Assembly (NCBI RefSeq): GCF_019279795.1
Contig: NC_056749.1
Coordinates: 581,555,415 to 581,619,414, forward strand
Origin: Protopterus annectens
Taxonomy: Eukaryota; Chordata; Ceratodontiformes; Protopteridae
Reading direction: 5' to 3'
Length of the DNA stretch: 64,000 bases
Both the position numbers and the translations under genes were made by a program. Of the stretch, positions 36,815 to 48,817 are shown in pieces (the stretch's first letter is position 1; each line of letters opens with the position of its first letter). The notes below the pieces were generated by a model that ran no database searches, had not been told where the DNA came from, and saw only the letters and a list, made by a program, of their open reading frames with translations.

Positions 36815-38325
36815 AGTAAGGATTACATGCAGAGATAATTTAGTCACTAAGTAAAATGCTTTGGTGCTTGGGAGGATCAAAATGCCTTAAGGAAACTTAC
36901 CTGGATATAGGCAGAACATACAAAACTCACACAGGTTGTTCAGCTTACTATAATCACTTGCCCCAAAAACTTTTTCCAAATCCAATCAAATGGTTTTGCA
37001 GCTTTAAGTTTCTGCTTATCCCCTACCAACCCACCCATTCTGTATGTGACTCTGAAACTATGATTCTCTACATAGCACTTCCCAAGTCTCATTAGCTTCC
37101 AAGGCAGTAACTGGGATGGTACACACTCAACCAGTTTGTTAATCTGACTGGTTTTGAGTTGAAAACCCTGTTGAGAACTCAGTGACAGCAGCTGGCCTGT
37201 ATGGGAGTGTGAGCAGCTAACACTGTGAGTCATGCAGGATGCATGAAGCTGCAGCTGCTTATATTACTGGACTAGCCACTAGTGCCATGCATGATGGGAA
37301 GTGTTTGCCCACTAATGACATTTGTTAACTACTAGGGAGAAATATTGCCAGTAGGAAAATGCTGTGTATTTTGCTGTAGTGTCTCTCAGGCAACTCTTTA
37401 GGCCATATAAGGCATATAATCCTGTCATATTCCAGTGCAGGGTCTTATTGGGCGAAATAGGTTCAAATGGCCTAAGACCAGCCTTGCTGGGTACAATAGG
37501 GCATGCTGAGCTGTCAGTGAAAAAGAATCTAAACAACTAGACAGTCAGTTTAAGACTCCATCTGTAAGTCTACTAAGACATGTCTGTTAAGAGCTCATGC
37601 CAGACCAGATTAAATGGTTTAGATACCTCAGCAAACACAGATCCTATATGCAGTTTCTTCCTAATACTGCCAAAAGCCATAGTGGTGATAAAAATCAAAG
37701 CAATCATAATAATGTGGCCTGTCATAAAGTCATGTAATTCCCCGATCAGAAATACAGACGTGTTGATTCATCCTTGCATACATTTATCTGTACACTGCTT
37801 TTTCTTCCTTTTGGGGTCTTGCATTTACATATTACAACTGACTTGTTTGTGACACATCATATCAATTCCACAACATTGTCTAGTATAACTTATTGCAACT
37901 GGTGAAATCAACATAAACTTAAGAAACATGCACAAACAATTATTGTAAGCAATTTTTTCATCCTCCATGGGGGGAGAGTTACCCCATTACCCTTACTTGT
38001 AAATACAAATTCCAAGATCATATGAGCTTGAAGAATAGTTTACCAGAAAAAGCAGAATAGAGACTGGCTTGATATCAGTAATGCCAGCTGCAGTGTCTTT
38101 ACAAGAAGAGCAACCCAGTGATAGATATATTTACTGTTCAAAGAAACTATTCCAAATATCTCTAAAAAAATCTATTAGATTTTATTATCTCTTCCAGGGG
38201 TCTGAACCTTGGTTCCACTTATAGGATTTAAACCTATTTACAATCCGAATACTCATAACAAAAGCTTTTCTAGCCTTCCAGAGTCAGATGGTACCCACCA
38301 AAATTTATAAAACTGACTTCACATT
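36815..38325. other. Unassigned DNA
   Basis: No gene or repeat could be named. Several open frames of 60-97 codons lack motifs. Confidence 0.4.
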
Positions 38326-38329
38326 CTGT

Positions 38330-38980
38330 AGCTCCTTATCTTGCTATGCTTGTAAACAGAAGCATTAGAGAAGTAAAAGTCCTGGCCCTGTGGAAGGAAG
38401 TACAGATTATATCCCTTCACAAAGGAGAGTCAGTAGAAGTAATTAACTATGGGACATTTGCCACAATAAACAATGTGACTGAGATACTGAAGCAAAAATA
38501 CTATCTTTATATAACTCTCACCATGGTTTCTGCAAAGGCCTGCTCAGTCAATACTACATTACTCATGGCTGCTTAAATGATTAGTGACAAACTCAGCAAA
38601 CAGTAAATGGTGCCAAGCCTTTTCTTGGATTTATCCAAGGCCTTTGACACCATAAACCATGCAGGTCTTAACACAGGTTATCTGCATTAAGAATATGTAA
38701 AAATGATAAAATAAATTCACACATTAAACTGGTTTAGTAGGTACCTCACAAGTAAGAACTGCTTATACAAGGACAGGAACTCTCTGCAGAGTTCAGAAAT
38801 GATAAAGGATTATCTCCGTGTTCAATCAAAAGACCCCTACTCTTTGGCCTGTATGGTATGTAATTTACTGACAGACCATTTTTGAGATCCTCTCCTTTGT
38901 TCAACACTTGGATGATCCACCTTGCTATGTGTGAAGGATAACCATAAAGTGGCTGAAAGTCAGTTATAATATGCAGGTTT
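38330..38980 (+). mobile_element. Ancient CR1-like reverse-transcriptase relic
   Basis: ALWKEVQIISLHKGESVEVI near 38380 is the decayed EWRTATMVPLHKGGASTDPG block. About 220 bases later FLDLSKAFDTINHAG (38620-38665) is the conserved YLDLTKAFDTIPH motif, and LFGLYGM near 38840 is the LLFGIYF block. Order and spacing fit CR1, but no frame stays open. The 3' limit is unclear. Confidence 0.7.
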
Positions 38981-38984
38981 CTCA

Positions 38985-40190
38985 GCTCCTGAAAATGAAT
39001 TGGTGATTCCTATTTCATTCTGAAAATAAACAAAAGTAACTCTGTATTGTTTTGTAGGCTTCACCATAAAAAGCACCTGTTTCCTTGTACTCAAACTAAA
39101 AATGACAAAAGCCAAATGCTTTTCCTACACAGGGAAAATGAAATACCTACAGGCCATCATAGGTGAGGTGTTTTCCTCAGAAGCCCAAATCAATGCCATC
39201 CTTAAAAATGTAATCAAATGTACAAAACCTGTAAAGGGTCAAATACCATCTTACCCAAACCTGTACCAGTGATGTACAGGGATAAAACCCTGACTATAGC
39301 CATGTTAAAAAAAAGTTTTACAAGTAGTTCTGAAGCTTCACTGCACAGGCAAGGCAGACAGATGTGTCTATTTTGGGGGGAAGTAACAGTGCTCACCCAG
39401 CTTTTACTGCAGCTTCACTGACAGAGCTGTGCTGTTGAGCGGAAGCTCGTTAGGCAGTGGGGAGCCAGGTCAAGAGGATGGGACGTGGGCACGTATTCTG
39501 ATGATGGTAGCCCTGTCAACACACGTAGGGAATCAAGCATGCAGAAAATGAAGAGGCATAGCTGCCCCTCACTGTGATGTGAGTGCTCACATAACCATAG
39601 GGTTGGGGTTGGTTTCATTAATGAAAAATTCTCTCATTACTGGGATGCAGTTGAAAGCACAAAGCACCCTCATGGTTGACTGGATGGTAGCCCCTTAGAG
39701 GCTTGATGGTTGGTAGGCATGGGAACAAAAGTGATACAATAAAAAATATTTTTCCGGGAGTCCTAACAACAAGCTGATATACTCATTTCTTCACTCAAGT
39801 TTTTGCTCGTCTGTTTTTTTGACTGGTCTCTTGGAAAAATAGAGCAAATTTACCACAAATCAGCCAAATTGATACTTTATTTGCCACCCAGGACACACAA
39901 CGCTTACCATTTAAACGCCTTGAAATGGCTATTATTTGACAGACTTCACTATTAGATACTAAATAATACTCAAGTAATTTTTACACCTCTCCCTTTCTCT
40001 CTCTCTTTCTCCACCACCCCTTTATTTCACAGAATGGTATAATCCACCTTGTAACTTAAGACCTGCTGTAGCCAGCTTGCTAAAATTACTAAAAGCATTA
40101 ACACATATGGTGATAACTTGTTATTGCTCCCATTCTAAGTAAAGCATATGTGCATTGTCTATATATTTTCAAAAAACACTTTGTGGATAC
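38985..40190. other. Unassigned DNA
   Basis: No gene is recognised. The first part, to about 39300, may be the decayed end of the CR1 relic. Confidence 0.35.
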
Positions 40191-40192
40191 CT

Positions 40193-40472
40193 TTGTTGTT
40201 GTTGTCTTTCGGCTTTTCCCGGTTAGGGGTCGCCACAGCGGAACTCGAGTCCGCTAATGATTGGCAGTAGATTTTTCACAAATGCCGAGGTGTCAGCTCG
40301 ACATTCAACCTTCGATGAAGGCACGCCCATTTATGCATGTCTTTCAAACGCCCACCCAACCACAGGGAGGACATGCAAACTCCACACAGAAGACACTCCC
40401 CACACTCCAGCCGAGAATCGAATGGGAGAACCTTGCTGAGAGGCAACAACACTACCGCTGCACCACCGCAGA
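40193..40472 (-). mobile_element. tRNA-headed SINE with RTE 3' tail
   Basis: Read on the minus strand, it begins with GCGGTGGTGCAGCGGTAG, a good A-box-like start (TGGTGCAGCGG). After about 40 bases comes CCCATTCGATTCTCGG, a B-box-like motif. The body follows (CTGTGTGGAGTTTGCATG, then CACCTCGGCATTTG, then CTGCCAATCATTAGCGGAC). The end is CCGCTGTGGCGACCCCTAAC plus GGGAAAAGCCGAAAGA and a short (CAA)n tail. The end block equals the 3' end of the RTE LINE at 48.8 kb. About 280 bp, apparently full length. Pol III boxes would make the transcript and the RTE reverse transcriptase would copy it. Confidence 0.85.
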
Positions 40473-40479
40473 ATTGATT

Positions 40480-41520
40480 TGGTCAAATAAATGTGAAGAG
40501 AGGCACAAAGAAGGTGAAGGCCCACTATGACTTTACTACTGTTAACCTTATAGTTTGGTCTGCTGACCTAAAACTGTACCTTTTTACTCTGCCACATACA
40601 GTTTCAAGATTGTATAGGCGTAATATGAAATAATATGTCACTTTATCTACTGTAATCTCCAATGCTATGTCATCGACTTAATTTCCTTTGTCTATAAAGT
40701 ACCTTAGCAAATTAATCTGCCTGCTCTTTCTCTCCACTTGAGTCTTTTGTGAATGGGGTGTTAGGACCAAATCCCACCTCCACAGAGCAGGTACCGTCTA
40801 CAAGTTTAAGTTATGCTCTTTGGAATTTAATATTCACAAATAGTGTAACCTACATTCTGGTGACTTCACCAAATGTAGAAAAACCTGTGCTATGCTATTC
40901 AGTAATTTAAAACATTTTCTTATGGTGAGAAATGTGCAGCGCCTTGTCACCTTGTTGAAATGACAAATGTGATGTATAAATTGTACTGTCATGTTTCTGT
41001 TATTGCTTATGCAAATTTTTATTCTTGGATTGTAAGGAATATTTTTTTTCCTGGACCTTTGCTGAAAATGAGCCACAACCTGGTTATCAACATATAAATA
41101 TATGGTACTTGCATATTATCGCAACCACTTTTCTGAATGGACTAAAGACGCTTTTAGTTTCATAAACACGCCATTAATAGGAAAGGTGGAAAACTTTGCA
41201 CCTAGTAAATAAATATTGGCTTTAACTTAAGAAATGAAGAGTAGCAGCATATGCTAACTTGTTGCATTTCCTGTGGCCTGCAGGATCAATAGATACAGTT
41301 TTGTGAGTGCCTTTGAATACTAGAAATAATTCTCTAGCAGTATTCATTTTGATGATATACATTAGAATATTTTAGTCAATGGCACAGTGTTGCTTATTGT
41401 GCTTTGAGTTTTTCTCAGTCTTCATCACTCAAAAATGCTTTCAAAGTGCTTCTTACATTTTTTTAAATATTTCACTTCATTTTTAAATATTTGTTTGGCA
41501 AAATGGTTAAGGTCTTTACC
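40480..41520. other. Unassigned DNA
   Basis: No gene or named repeat is visible. Confidence 0.4.
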
Positions 41521-41524
41521 TCAC

Positions 41525-41598
41525 AGGCCTGGCTTATTGCGTAGGCTTAAAAGGGCGCTTCAGGGCAGTTAGCCTAGTATTCACCTATGAACCTACCA
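41525..41598 (+). mobile_element. CR1-like 3' end fragment
   Basis: Only the last part of the 3' UTR is present: GGGCAGTTAGCCTAGTATTC followed by CACCTATGAACCTA, matching the ends of the CR1 copies at 14.56 and 35.55 kb. Confidence 0.8.
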
Positions 41599-41599
41599 G

Positions 41600-42935
41600 T
41601 GTTCTGTGTCTCTGGGAATTTCTTTTAACACAGTTAAAGCAGTATTTTTAGGTGTATAATTATAAAGTAGTCTTTCTCCCAGACAACGGTAAGTCCATGC
41701 AAAATACTACACATTGAGAGCATCAACATGTGCACCATGCAGATATGAAGTTAACTTACCTAAGCTGCAGAAGTAACCTATACATTGGCCATTATAACTC
41801 TTGGTGCAAGCACAGAAGTAACTGACTAGATAGGCACATCAAGCTGACTTAAAATCCATTCTTTTGTACACACAGAAAACAGTTAAAATTTAGGATTACT
41901 TAATCTAGAAGCAAAGTCTGAGGAAAATCTTTGCACAGCCATGGATAAATGCAAACCCAAATGGATAAGACAACAACATAACACTGCCCTCCTTCCCCAT
42001 CCACATTTTGCAGACTATGTTTTATGATCCTGAATAAAACAATATCCTGTTTCTATGACACAGTGCCTTGAACACATGTCATGCAGTTGTCACTTATTCT
42101 TTTTCCTAGCAAACCAGCCTTTCAGAGTGTGCAAATGGCCACATACCATAGACTTCATTCTACTTATTAGAATGCATCTTGCTACTGCAAAGGCTGTGAA
42201 TAATCACTTTATTCCATTTGGTTTACTATGAAATGTAAGTGGAGCACCAACAGAAAGGAAGATTACACACATTTACAGCACTGCCCAACTGTAAACATCT
42301 TATTTGCAAATTATTTTACATGATGATTTACTTACTAGAAACTCATTCATATATCACAAGGGAATGGAACAGTTGCCACATTTATCACTATCCTCAGCCC
42401 TATCTCCTAATTACATTGAGATTACTGAGAGCGCCTTCAAAGATCATTTAAATGGTGTCAGTGTTTGTGCTGGAGGGCTCAGAAGAGATGAACAGGTGGT
42501 AGACAAAATGTCGTTACATATGCTTAACTTTCTTATCTCAAACAGTCTTAAGTAAAAATGAAGTAAAACATGCCTCACAAGTAAATGGTGATGGCTGACC
42601 CTGAAAATGCAGAACCGGTTTGGGTAATAGCATATTAGCTGTTTAAATATGAGGTGAACCCAAAGAGGCAGAAACATATAATGTTAAAAAGAATGTATAA
42701 AATCAGTAAGTTAAGCAGGCTGATTGGAAAATAGTCATAAGATCTTTCTGCTGTGTTATTGCCACTCAGTGGTCCAGTGAGGGAACAAGGTTCTCATGGA
42801 TAGAAAATGGTACTGAAAAGCATATTAAATGTCAGGGTGGGGGGAAGAGGACAGGAAGAGAAAGATGAAAATAAAGCAATACTCCTGTTCCAGTATTTGT
42901 TCAAAAATTAGTGGCTTCATCTGCTGTATAATGAA
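41600..42935. other. Unassigned DNA
   Basis: No gene or named repeat. Open frames near 42239-42677 carry no motif. Confidence 0.4.
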
Positions 42936-43025
42936 TACACTGAAAATCCAGATTGAATGTAAAACACCATTCAGTAAATGCATGCACTGAAAATCCAGAC
43001 TGAATGTAAAATACCATGCAGCAGT
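42936..43025. repeat. 47-bp imperfect tandem duplication
   Basis: CACTGAAAATCCAGA-TGAATG followed by TAAAA-ACCAT occurs at 42938 and again at 42985, with a few substitutions. Confidence 0.85.
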
Positions 43026-43399
43026 AAGTACTGCTGTCCACCTCACTGTAAAGTTATGGATTTACCAGAATCAGTGATTGTAACACTGCATTTTGAACCT
43101 TAGTCAACTAGTCTTTATTGATGAAAACACTCTTGATCAAAAAACATAGAGCTGCATTTGCTGGAATTTGTTCTCTCAGAAGTGAGTATCTAAAAGGCAG
43201 ACTGAAGAGTAGATGACCCAGAATCAAGCTTACATTCAGGCTTCCTGTATGTCATAAATGCAACGGCTGAAGTACAAGGTAAGTCAAGAAGTTTTAGGTG
43301 TCACAAGGTGCAGCTTATCAGAAGACCAGGTTAGTGAGATGAGAATGGGGTCATTCTAAACAGGAAGGACAGACAGAGGTCACAAGCAGCGCACTGTAA

Positions 43400-43560
43400 G
43401 GAGCTAGATACTTTTTGGAGCTAGATGACTACTTTTTCACAGAGATGGTTGTGGACTCCTAGAATGGATTGCTGAAATGGGTGGCGTGGTAGAGAGGAAA
43501 CCCACAGAGGCACTTATGAAGGCATGGGGCAGATGGAGGAAAGGAATGAGGGAAGGTATG
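43400..43560 (+). mobile_element. Possible LINE C-terminal relic
   Basis: The frame with DYFFTEMVVDS and NGLLKWVAW resembles the YFSxRVVxxWNxLP block near the C-terminus of CR1/L3-type reverse transcriptases. One short stretch only, with stops nearby. Confidence 0.3.
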
Positions 43561-43564
43561 ATGC

Positions 43565-44635
43565 AGGAGAAGAGGTACACAGTTACATGCACTTAAAAGA
43601 CAGACTACTTAGGCATATTGCTCCCTTCTGCCATTAGGCAAAGAAATGGAATGGAAATCTGGGTGCATTAACTGCATTACTGGGCGGCTGGGAGGGCAAG
43701 GCATGACTGCTTGCTGCTGAAAGAGTTTAGGATTATGAAGAGAATAATACAGTAGCAGGGCTAAGTGTGCTGGTATCAGAGAAATATCGCCATTCCCACT
43801 CAACATGTCAGAACTGCCAACTTCCACAGCTTTAGGGCTTTTGTTTTATACATTCCTTTTTGACAATTAGTGGTCTTGAGAACACAGCTTGCTTTTTCTT
43901 CTGAGAGGTTGGAGGTGTTTGGGAGGTTATTTTTTTAACTTGTGAAAATGAGAAATAATATAACTTGGCTTGCAGTCATTCAATACACAGATGATTACCC
44001 TGATGTTCAGTTCCATTTTTTCAGTTCATCAGTCACTGTATTTAGCTGGTATGCTACATTCCCTCCGGATAGGCAATACAAACTTATTGTAGCTACTAAT
44101 CTGTTCTTGATCATCTGCAATTAATTAGCACATTCTCCGACCCACCCCCATCCAAGCACATGCAAACACATAATTAAGATAGAGCAAATTATCAGAACTT
44201 AGGACTTCAGTGAACTATGGATCATATTGCATACTGAAAGCTTGCCTGACCAGGTCCACTAGAAGCCATTTTAGAAAAGAAAAACCTCTGAATATTAAGT
44301 GTTGGTATCCCAGATGAAAGGAGGGGTATGAAAAGAACTGGGAGGGGGGAAGAAATGTAGAAATGATCAGTAACAATATATAGTTTGCTCGTGTGTTTTA
44401 ACAAAACCTTGACACATTTTAGTATTATTGAAACAAGCCAAATGTGACAGTACGATGAAAAGTGTTACCATACAGATGTTTTTTTTATTTAGTTATATTT
44501 TCCTTTTCAACATATTGTCAGCATTTCTTCTATCTCATCAAAAATATTAAAGTAATTACTTTGCTGGGAAATAGTGCGTAATGCCTTTAACCTTTTTTTG
44601 TCATTTATCAGTCATCATCATATCATATTGCATCA
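43565..44635. other. Unassigned DNA
   Basis: Nothing recognisable was found. Confidence 0.4.
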
Positions 44636-44639
44636 TATT

Positions 44640-46720
44640 GCATCACACACACACAATTGATCTGGCAGCTTGTCCGGCAAGTATATGCTAGAGTCTTATA
44701 GAGAATGTTGCACAAATTCCTGCATACAAACACAAAAGATAAGTAGAAACTCTGTGCAATGCATAATACTTGGTAAGTGTAATGTGATTTGTACAGATAC
44801 ATGTGCAGAGGAATGTGCAGGTTCTTGTACACATGAGGTAAGAATGCAGCGTCCTACTCAACAAGCCAGTCAAACATGAAATTATGAAAAGATCTATACA
44901 GTCACTTTTTACTAAATATGAAAGTGTAAGATGCTTCAGTCAAGCACATCCGATGCTACAGCACACCTTTATCAAAAATGCAGTGTGTCGTGCCAGTAGC
45001 TGTGCATACAGGACTGCAATTGAATATGGTGTGCTGGTAAGTTTGTACACACAGACTGACTATTCTGCATAACTACTTGTTAACACAAAGACAGAAAATA
45101 TTCCACATAAATATCTGCATATAAACAAGGTTAATGGTGTGTTGCATACGTATCTGAAGACTGGGGATGGCCAGCGAGTATAATGCAAAAATAGTAAGGA
45201 TGCTGCATATCTACTTCTCTATGCAAGACAGGTAGTGGACTTACTACTCAGATGCTCCTACACACAAAACATGTGCCAGATATGTTGCAAAGATACACAT
45301 CTGTGTTTGTTTGTTTGTTTGCTCTGTTGTTTCCTTGTTTACTTTTGCTGACCAAGTTAGTCTCACTGTGGAAGGCCTGGAACGGTAGTCATATAGAATG
45401 AGTTAACCTGAACAGAACTTTAGTGTGTGTTATGAATGTTTTGACCTAAGATACCACCAACTCAAACAGATGGATCTCATTTTAATATCTGTATCATTCA
45501 AAGGATGGCACCTCAGGAGTGTAGCACCCCCTCTCTTTATGCATCACTACCACATCAGTAGGGGAATATTGAGGCAAGCATCTTCAGCTATATATCAGAC
45601 AAGTGAAAATGTAACATGCACGTGCAGAACAAGTAAAACTGAAACATGCAAATGCCAATATAAGCCTTGCCTGTGTCATCCAAAGATGCAGCACTCCAAC
45701 ACCTCATGCTGCAGTATTATGTCAGCACTGGAACAGCTATCCAGGCATGTACAAGTGTAAACAGAACAAGTAAAAATGCAATACATATATACAGGACAAG
45801 TAAAGTGCAGAAAAATCAAACAAGTGTTTTGTGTAAATACCTACACAATGCATAACACATAAAGACAGTATTGCGCACAGAGGTGCATATAAATGGCAAG
45901 TTAAGAACATATTTTTCATTTACTTTATGTAAACAACAACTAGAAAACATGTTGTATTGATTCCTATGCATCCAAGACAGGTAGACTGCATACTGCATGA
46001 CCTGATTTATATCATTTCCCTGCAGTACTAAGGAGTGAAAAGCTACTGTTGCTGACCGAAGACTGACCTAAGTACTGGGGGAACCAGAAGGGAGGAAGAG
46101 TGGACGTGGCTAAGTTCAGCGTCTCCATGCTGACAGAAGAGAAAGCAGCTTTATCTACTGCAGTTCAGACAGACAGTGGAAACCAAATGCCAAGGCAAGG
46201 GCAACACAACCATCTGGATGAGTGTGCATCCACCAAAAAGCATGATGTACTGTAGCTGAAGTTGGCAGTTGCATAGAAGTGTGTATGTGTCTGCAGGTGG
46301 TCATTATGGAATGCTGAGGACATTTAGATAATCAGAAATCTTACTGGCAAACAGGGCTTCTCATGACTGGTTCACAATTGAAGTGGAACAAAAGGGTTAG
46401 GGAGGAAAAGGGATGGCTGTTAGTCAGCAGGCAGAATCTGCATATGCACAGTGGGTAGTATCTATGCCACATACCTTTTCACATACATAACATAGCCCAG
46501 GTAAAAAATATATTGCAGAAGTATTAGTGTAAACTGACTAAATACTAAGTATGTTGCATAAACAGAAGCATGATGCATATGTGTGCCTGCACATAAAAGT
46601 CAGGTAAAAATGTAGCATTAATGATCCTTTCTGTAGGTGGTTAAGATTAAATGCTTGAGATTCAAATGATAAAATATAGGTAGAATGTTCCTGTATGCAG
46701 AAGAGTAATAAAAACAAACA
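44640..46720. repeat. Possible decayed minisatellite-like region
   Basis: Variants of ACAAGTAAAAATGCAATACA, CATACAGGACAAGTAAA and ATGCTGCATAT recur at irregular 30-100-base spacing. This looks like an old tandem array broken up by mutation. No clean period can be read by eye. Confidence 0.35.
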
Positions 46721-46724
46721 GCAC

Positions 46725-48815
46725 ATCTTTCTTGTGAACAGGTTTTAATTTAGTGCAGATGCATGCTATAATTGATGTACAAGTCATGTACTGTGTTGTG
46801 GAGCATCACTAGTATTCCTCCCTCAGGAATGGCATTTATACCCACAATTAACAGGCACTACATGAAAGTAGGCTGCATGGAAGAAAGTAGTCCACAAATG
46901 GCTAGTTTCTATGGTCTGGCAGTGGTGGTATTTCTTTGACTCAAAGCATGGCTAGTGTATTTACAGGGAAGACTGGTAATAAAGTAATGAAACCCTGTCA
47001 GTTTGACTGGATAATAAACCCTAGTTGTCCTTGATCCTAACAGTAAGTACTGTAGACTGACCTTTGAGGCCAACTATCTTTATTTGTCAGAATAGTGCCC
47101 TGAACCAAGGATTTTGTAGTCTCCTGGTAAAACATAATGAAGGCCCTCATGAGAGTGTGTGTTTCTATGGGCATGTATATGTGCTTGTACTATTATACAT
47201 GTGCACATCTGCAGGAACAAAACAAAAGACAAGAAATTATAAAAGGGTTAGATGAGAGTGTCTGAGGTTGTTGCCATAGCTAAGACAGAAGAACAAAATA
47301 CAGGAACAATTAACTTCAAACTTCTGCCGCTTAATGCAAGATTTTTGCAATAAAGCCAGACCATTACATTCCTTGGCACAGTAAACCAGCCAAATGGCGT
47401 CAATTCAGAAATGAGTTATAGAGCCAGGAACCACCTTAACATTGCTGCAGCTGCCCGAGGACCATACTCCCACCTGTCACATTAATCCAGCTGTTTTAGT
47501 AAAACATGTGGAAGGCATGCAGGGTGGCGGCCAAGAAGCAAACATGCCAGAGAAGTAACAGATGAAAAAGAAAGCGACACCCATGCCCAGGCTTGTTATA
47601 TCAAAGCATTCAGGAAGGTCACCTGTGTTGTTTCCACCTGTCCCCTGGGGGAATATCTTCTCCAGAACAATTCACAGTAGAGTTAGTAATTAACACGGAT
47701 CACCGCAAGAGTGATTTAGAAACAATGAGATATTCTGCTGGAAAAGATTAATTCCTACTCTGTGTTTTGCAGCAATGACTTTTTAAACCACTACCCACTA
47801 GCAGTAAAAGTTAAAAGCTCCAGTTTTGTTTTGTTTCTTTTCTTTCTTTTTCCTCTCTCTCATTTAGGGTCAACCCCAGGTTTTTGTCAGTGGTAGGAAC
47901 AAAGGCATTATCAAGTCAAAAAGGCTGGGAACTACTGAGTCTGTATTGTGTATTTATTTGAAAATCAAACATTGACAAACAGAAATAAAGTTCTGATTAA
48001 TTTCTAGTTCTAGCTGACAAAATCAGAGACCTGGTCCCAGTGTTGCTTTTCTATGATGGACATTAGAGGGTTTTAATATGAAATTTGTTAATACAGAAAT
48101 GTTGGACATTTTCCTATCTGCAGTCTAAGCCTGGTGTCACAATTCCAAACTCTTTTCCACAGTACAGTAAGTCCTAGGATGTATTTCCTTCCTGATCCTG
48201 TCATTTACTTTATTTTTGGAGACATGCTTTCCTACTTTCTTTATTAAGCTACCGCTGTTAGTTTTTTTTTTCATTCATTGTGGTGTTTTCTTACTTTGCT
48301 GTATTGTCAGCCCAATTGGTGACTATGACTATTTCATTCATGTCATCTTTACTGCATTCTGAAGCATGCAACATTCAACCTCTTCCATTATTCACTACAC
48401 ATCCTTTTATTATACTTTATAAACGTATCCCTCCAGATATTTCAGAATTATACTACCTGGATGGATCTAGTACAAATTCATGCAACACAAATGCATGAAC
48501 TTGTGTAAAAGCAGATTAGTAACTCAAGGTGCTCACTACATGTTACTGAGAAAGGACTGACTGGCACATGAAAATGGTTGTGCTGATCAATCCTGAGCAG
48601 TACAAAACTGCTATTAAAAAGGATAGAGGGTGTGTAGCACTGCTGACCTCCACTTTAGGGTCACTCTATGTTTCATCAAGTTTAAATTCTCTGAAGATTC
48701 AACCAAAGGAAACACAAATCAAACCTTCAGTCTGATGAGACCCACAGAAAATACTATGGTGTGTTTTGACAGGATGGGAAGCCTACCTGCACCCCTCTAC
48801 AATCCCTTAGTTCAT
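46725..48815. other. Unassigned DNA
   Basis: No gene, RNA or named repeat was recognised. Confidence 0.4.
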
Positions 48816-48817
48816 CA

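Noticed and set aside
40400-40472. tRNA gene
   Set aside because: The A/B-box-like sequence is the SINE head. It does not fold into a full cloverleaf by eye and is fused to a repeat body.
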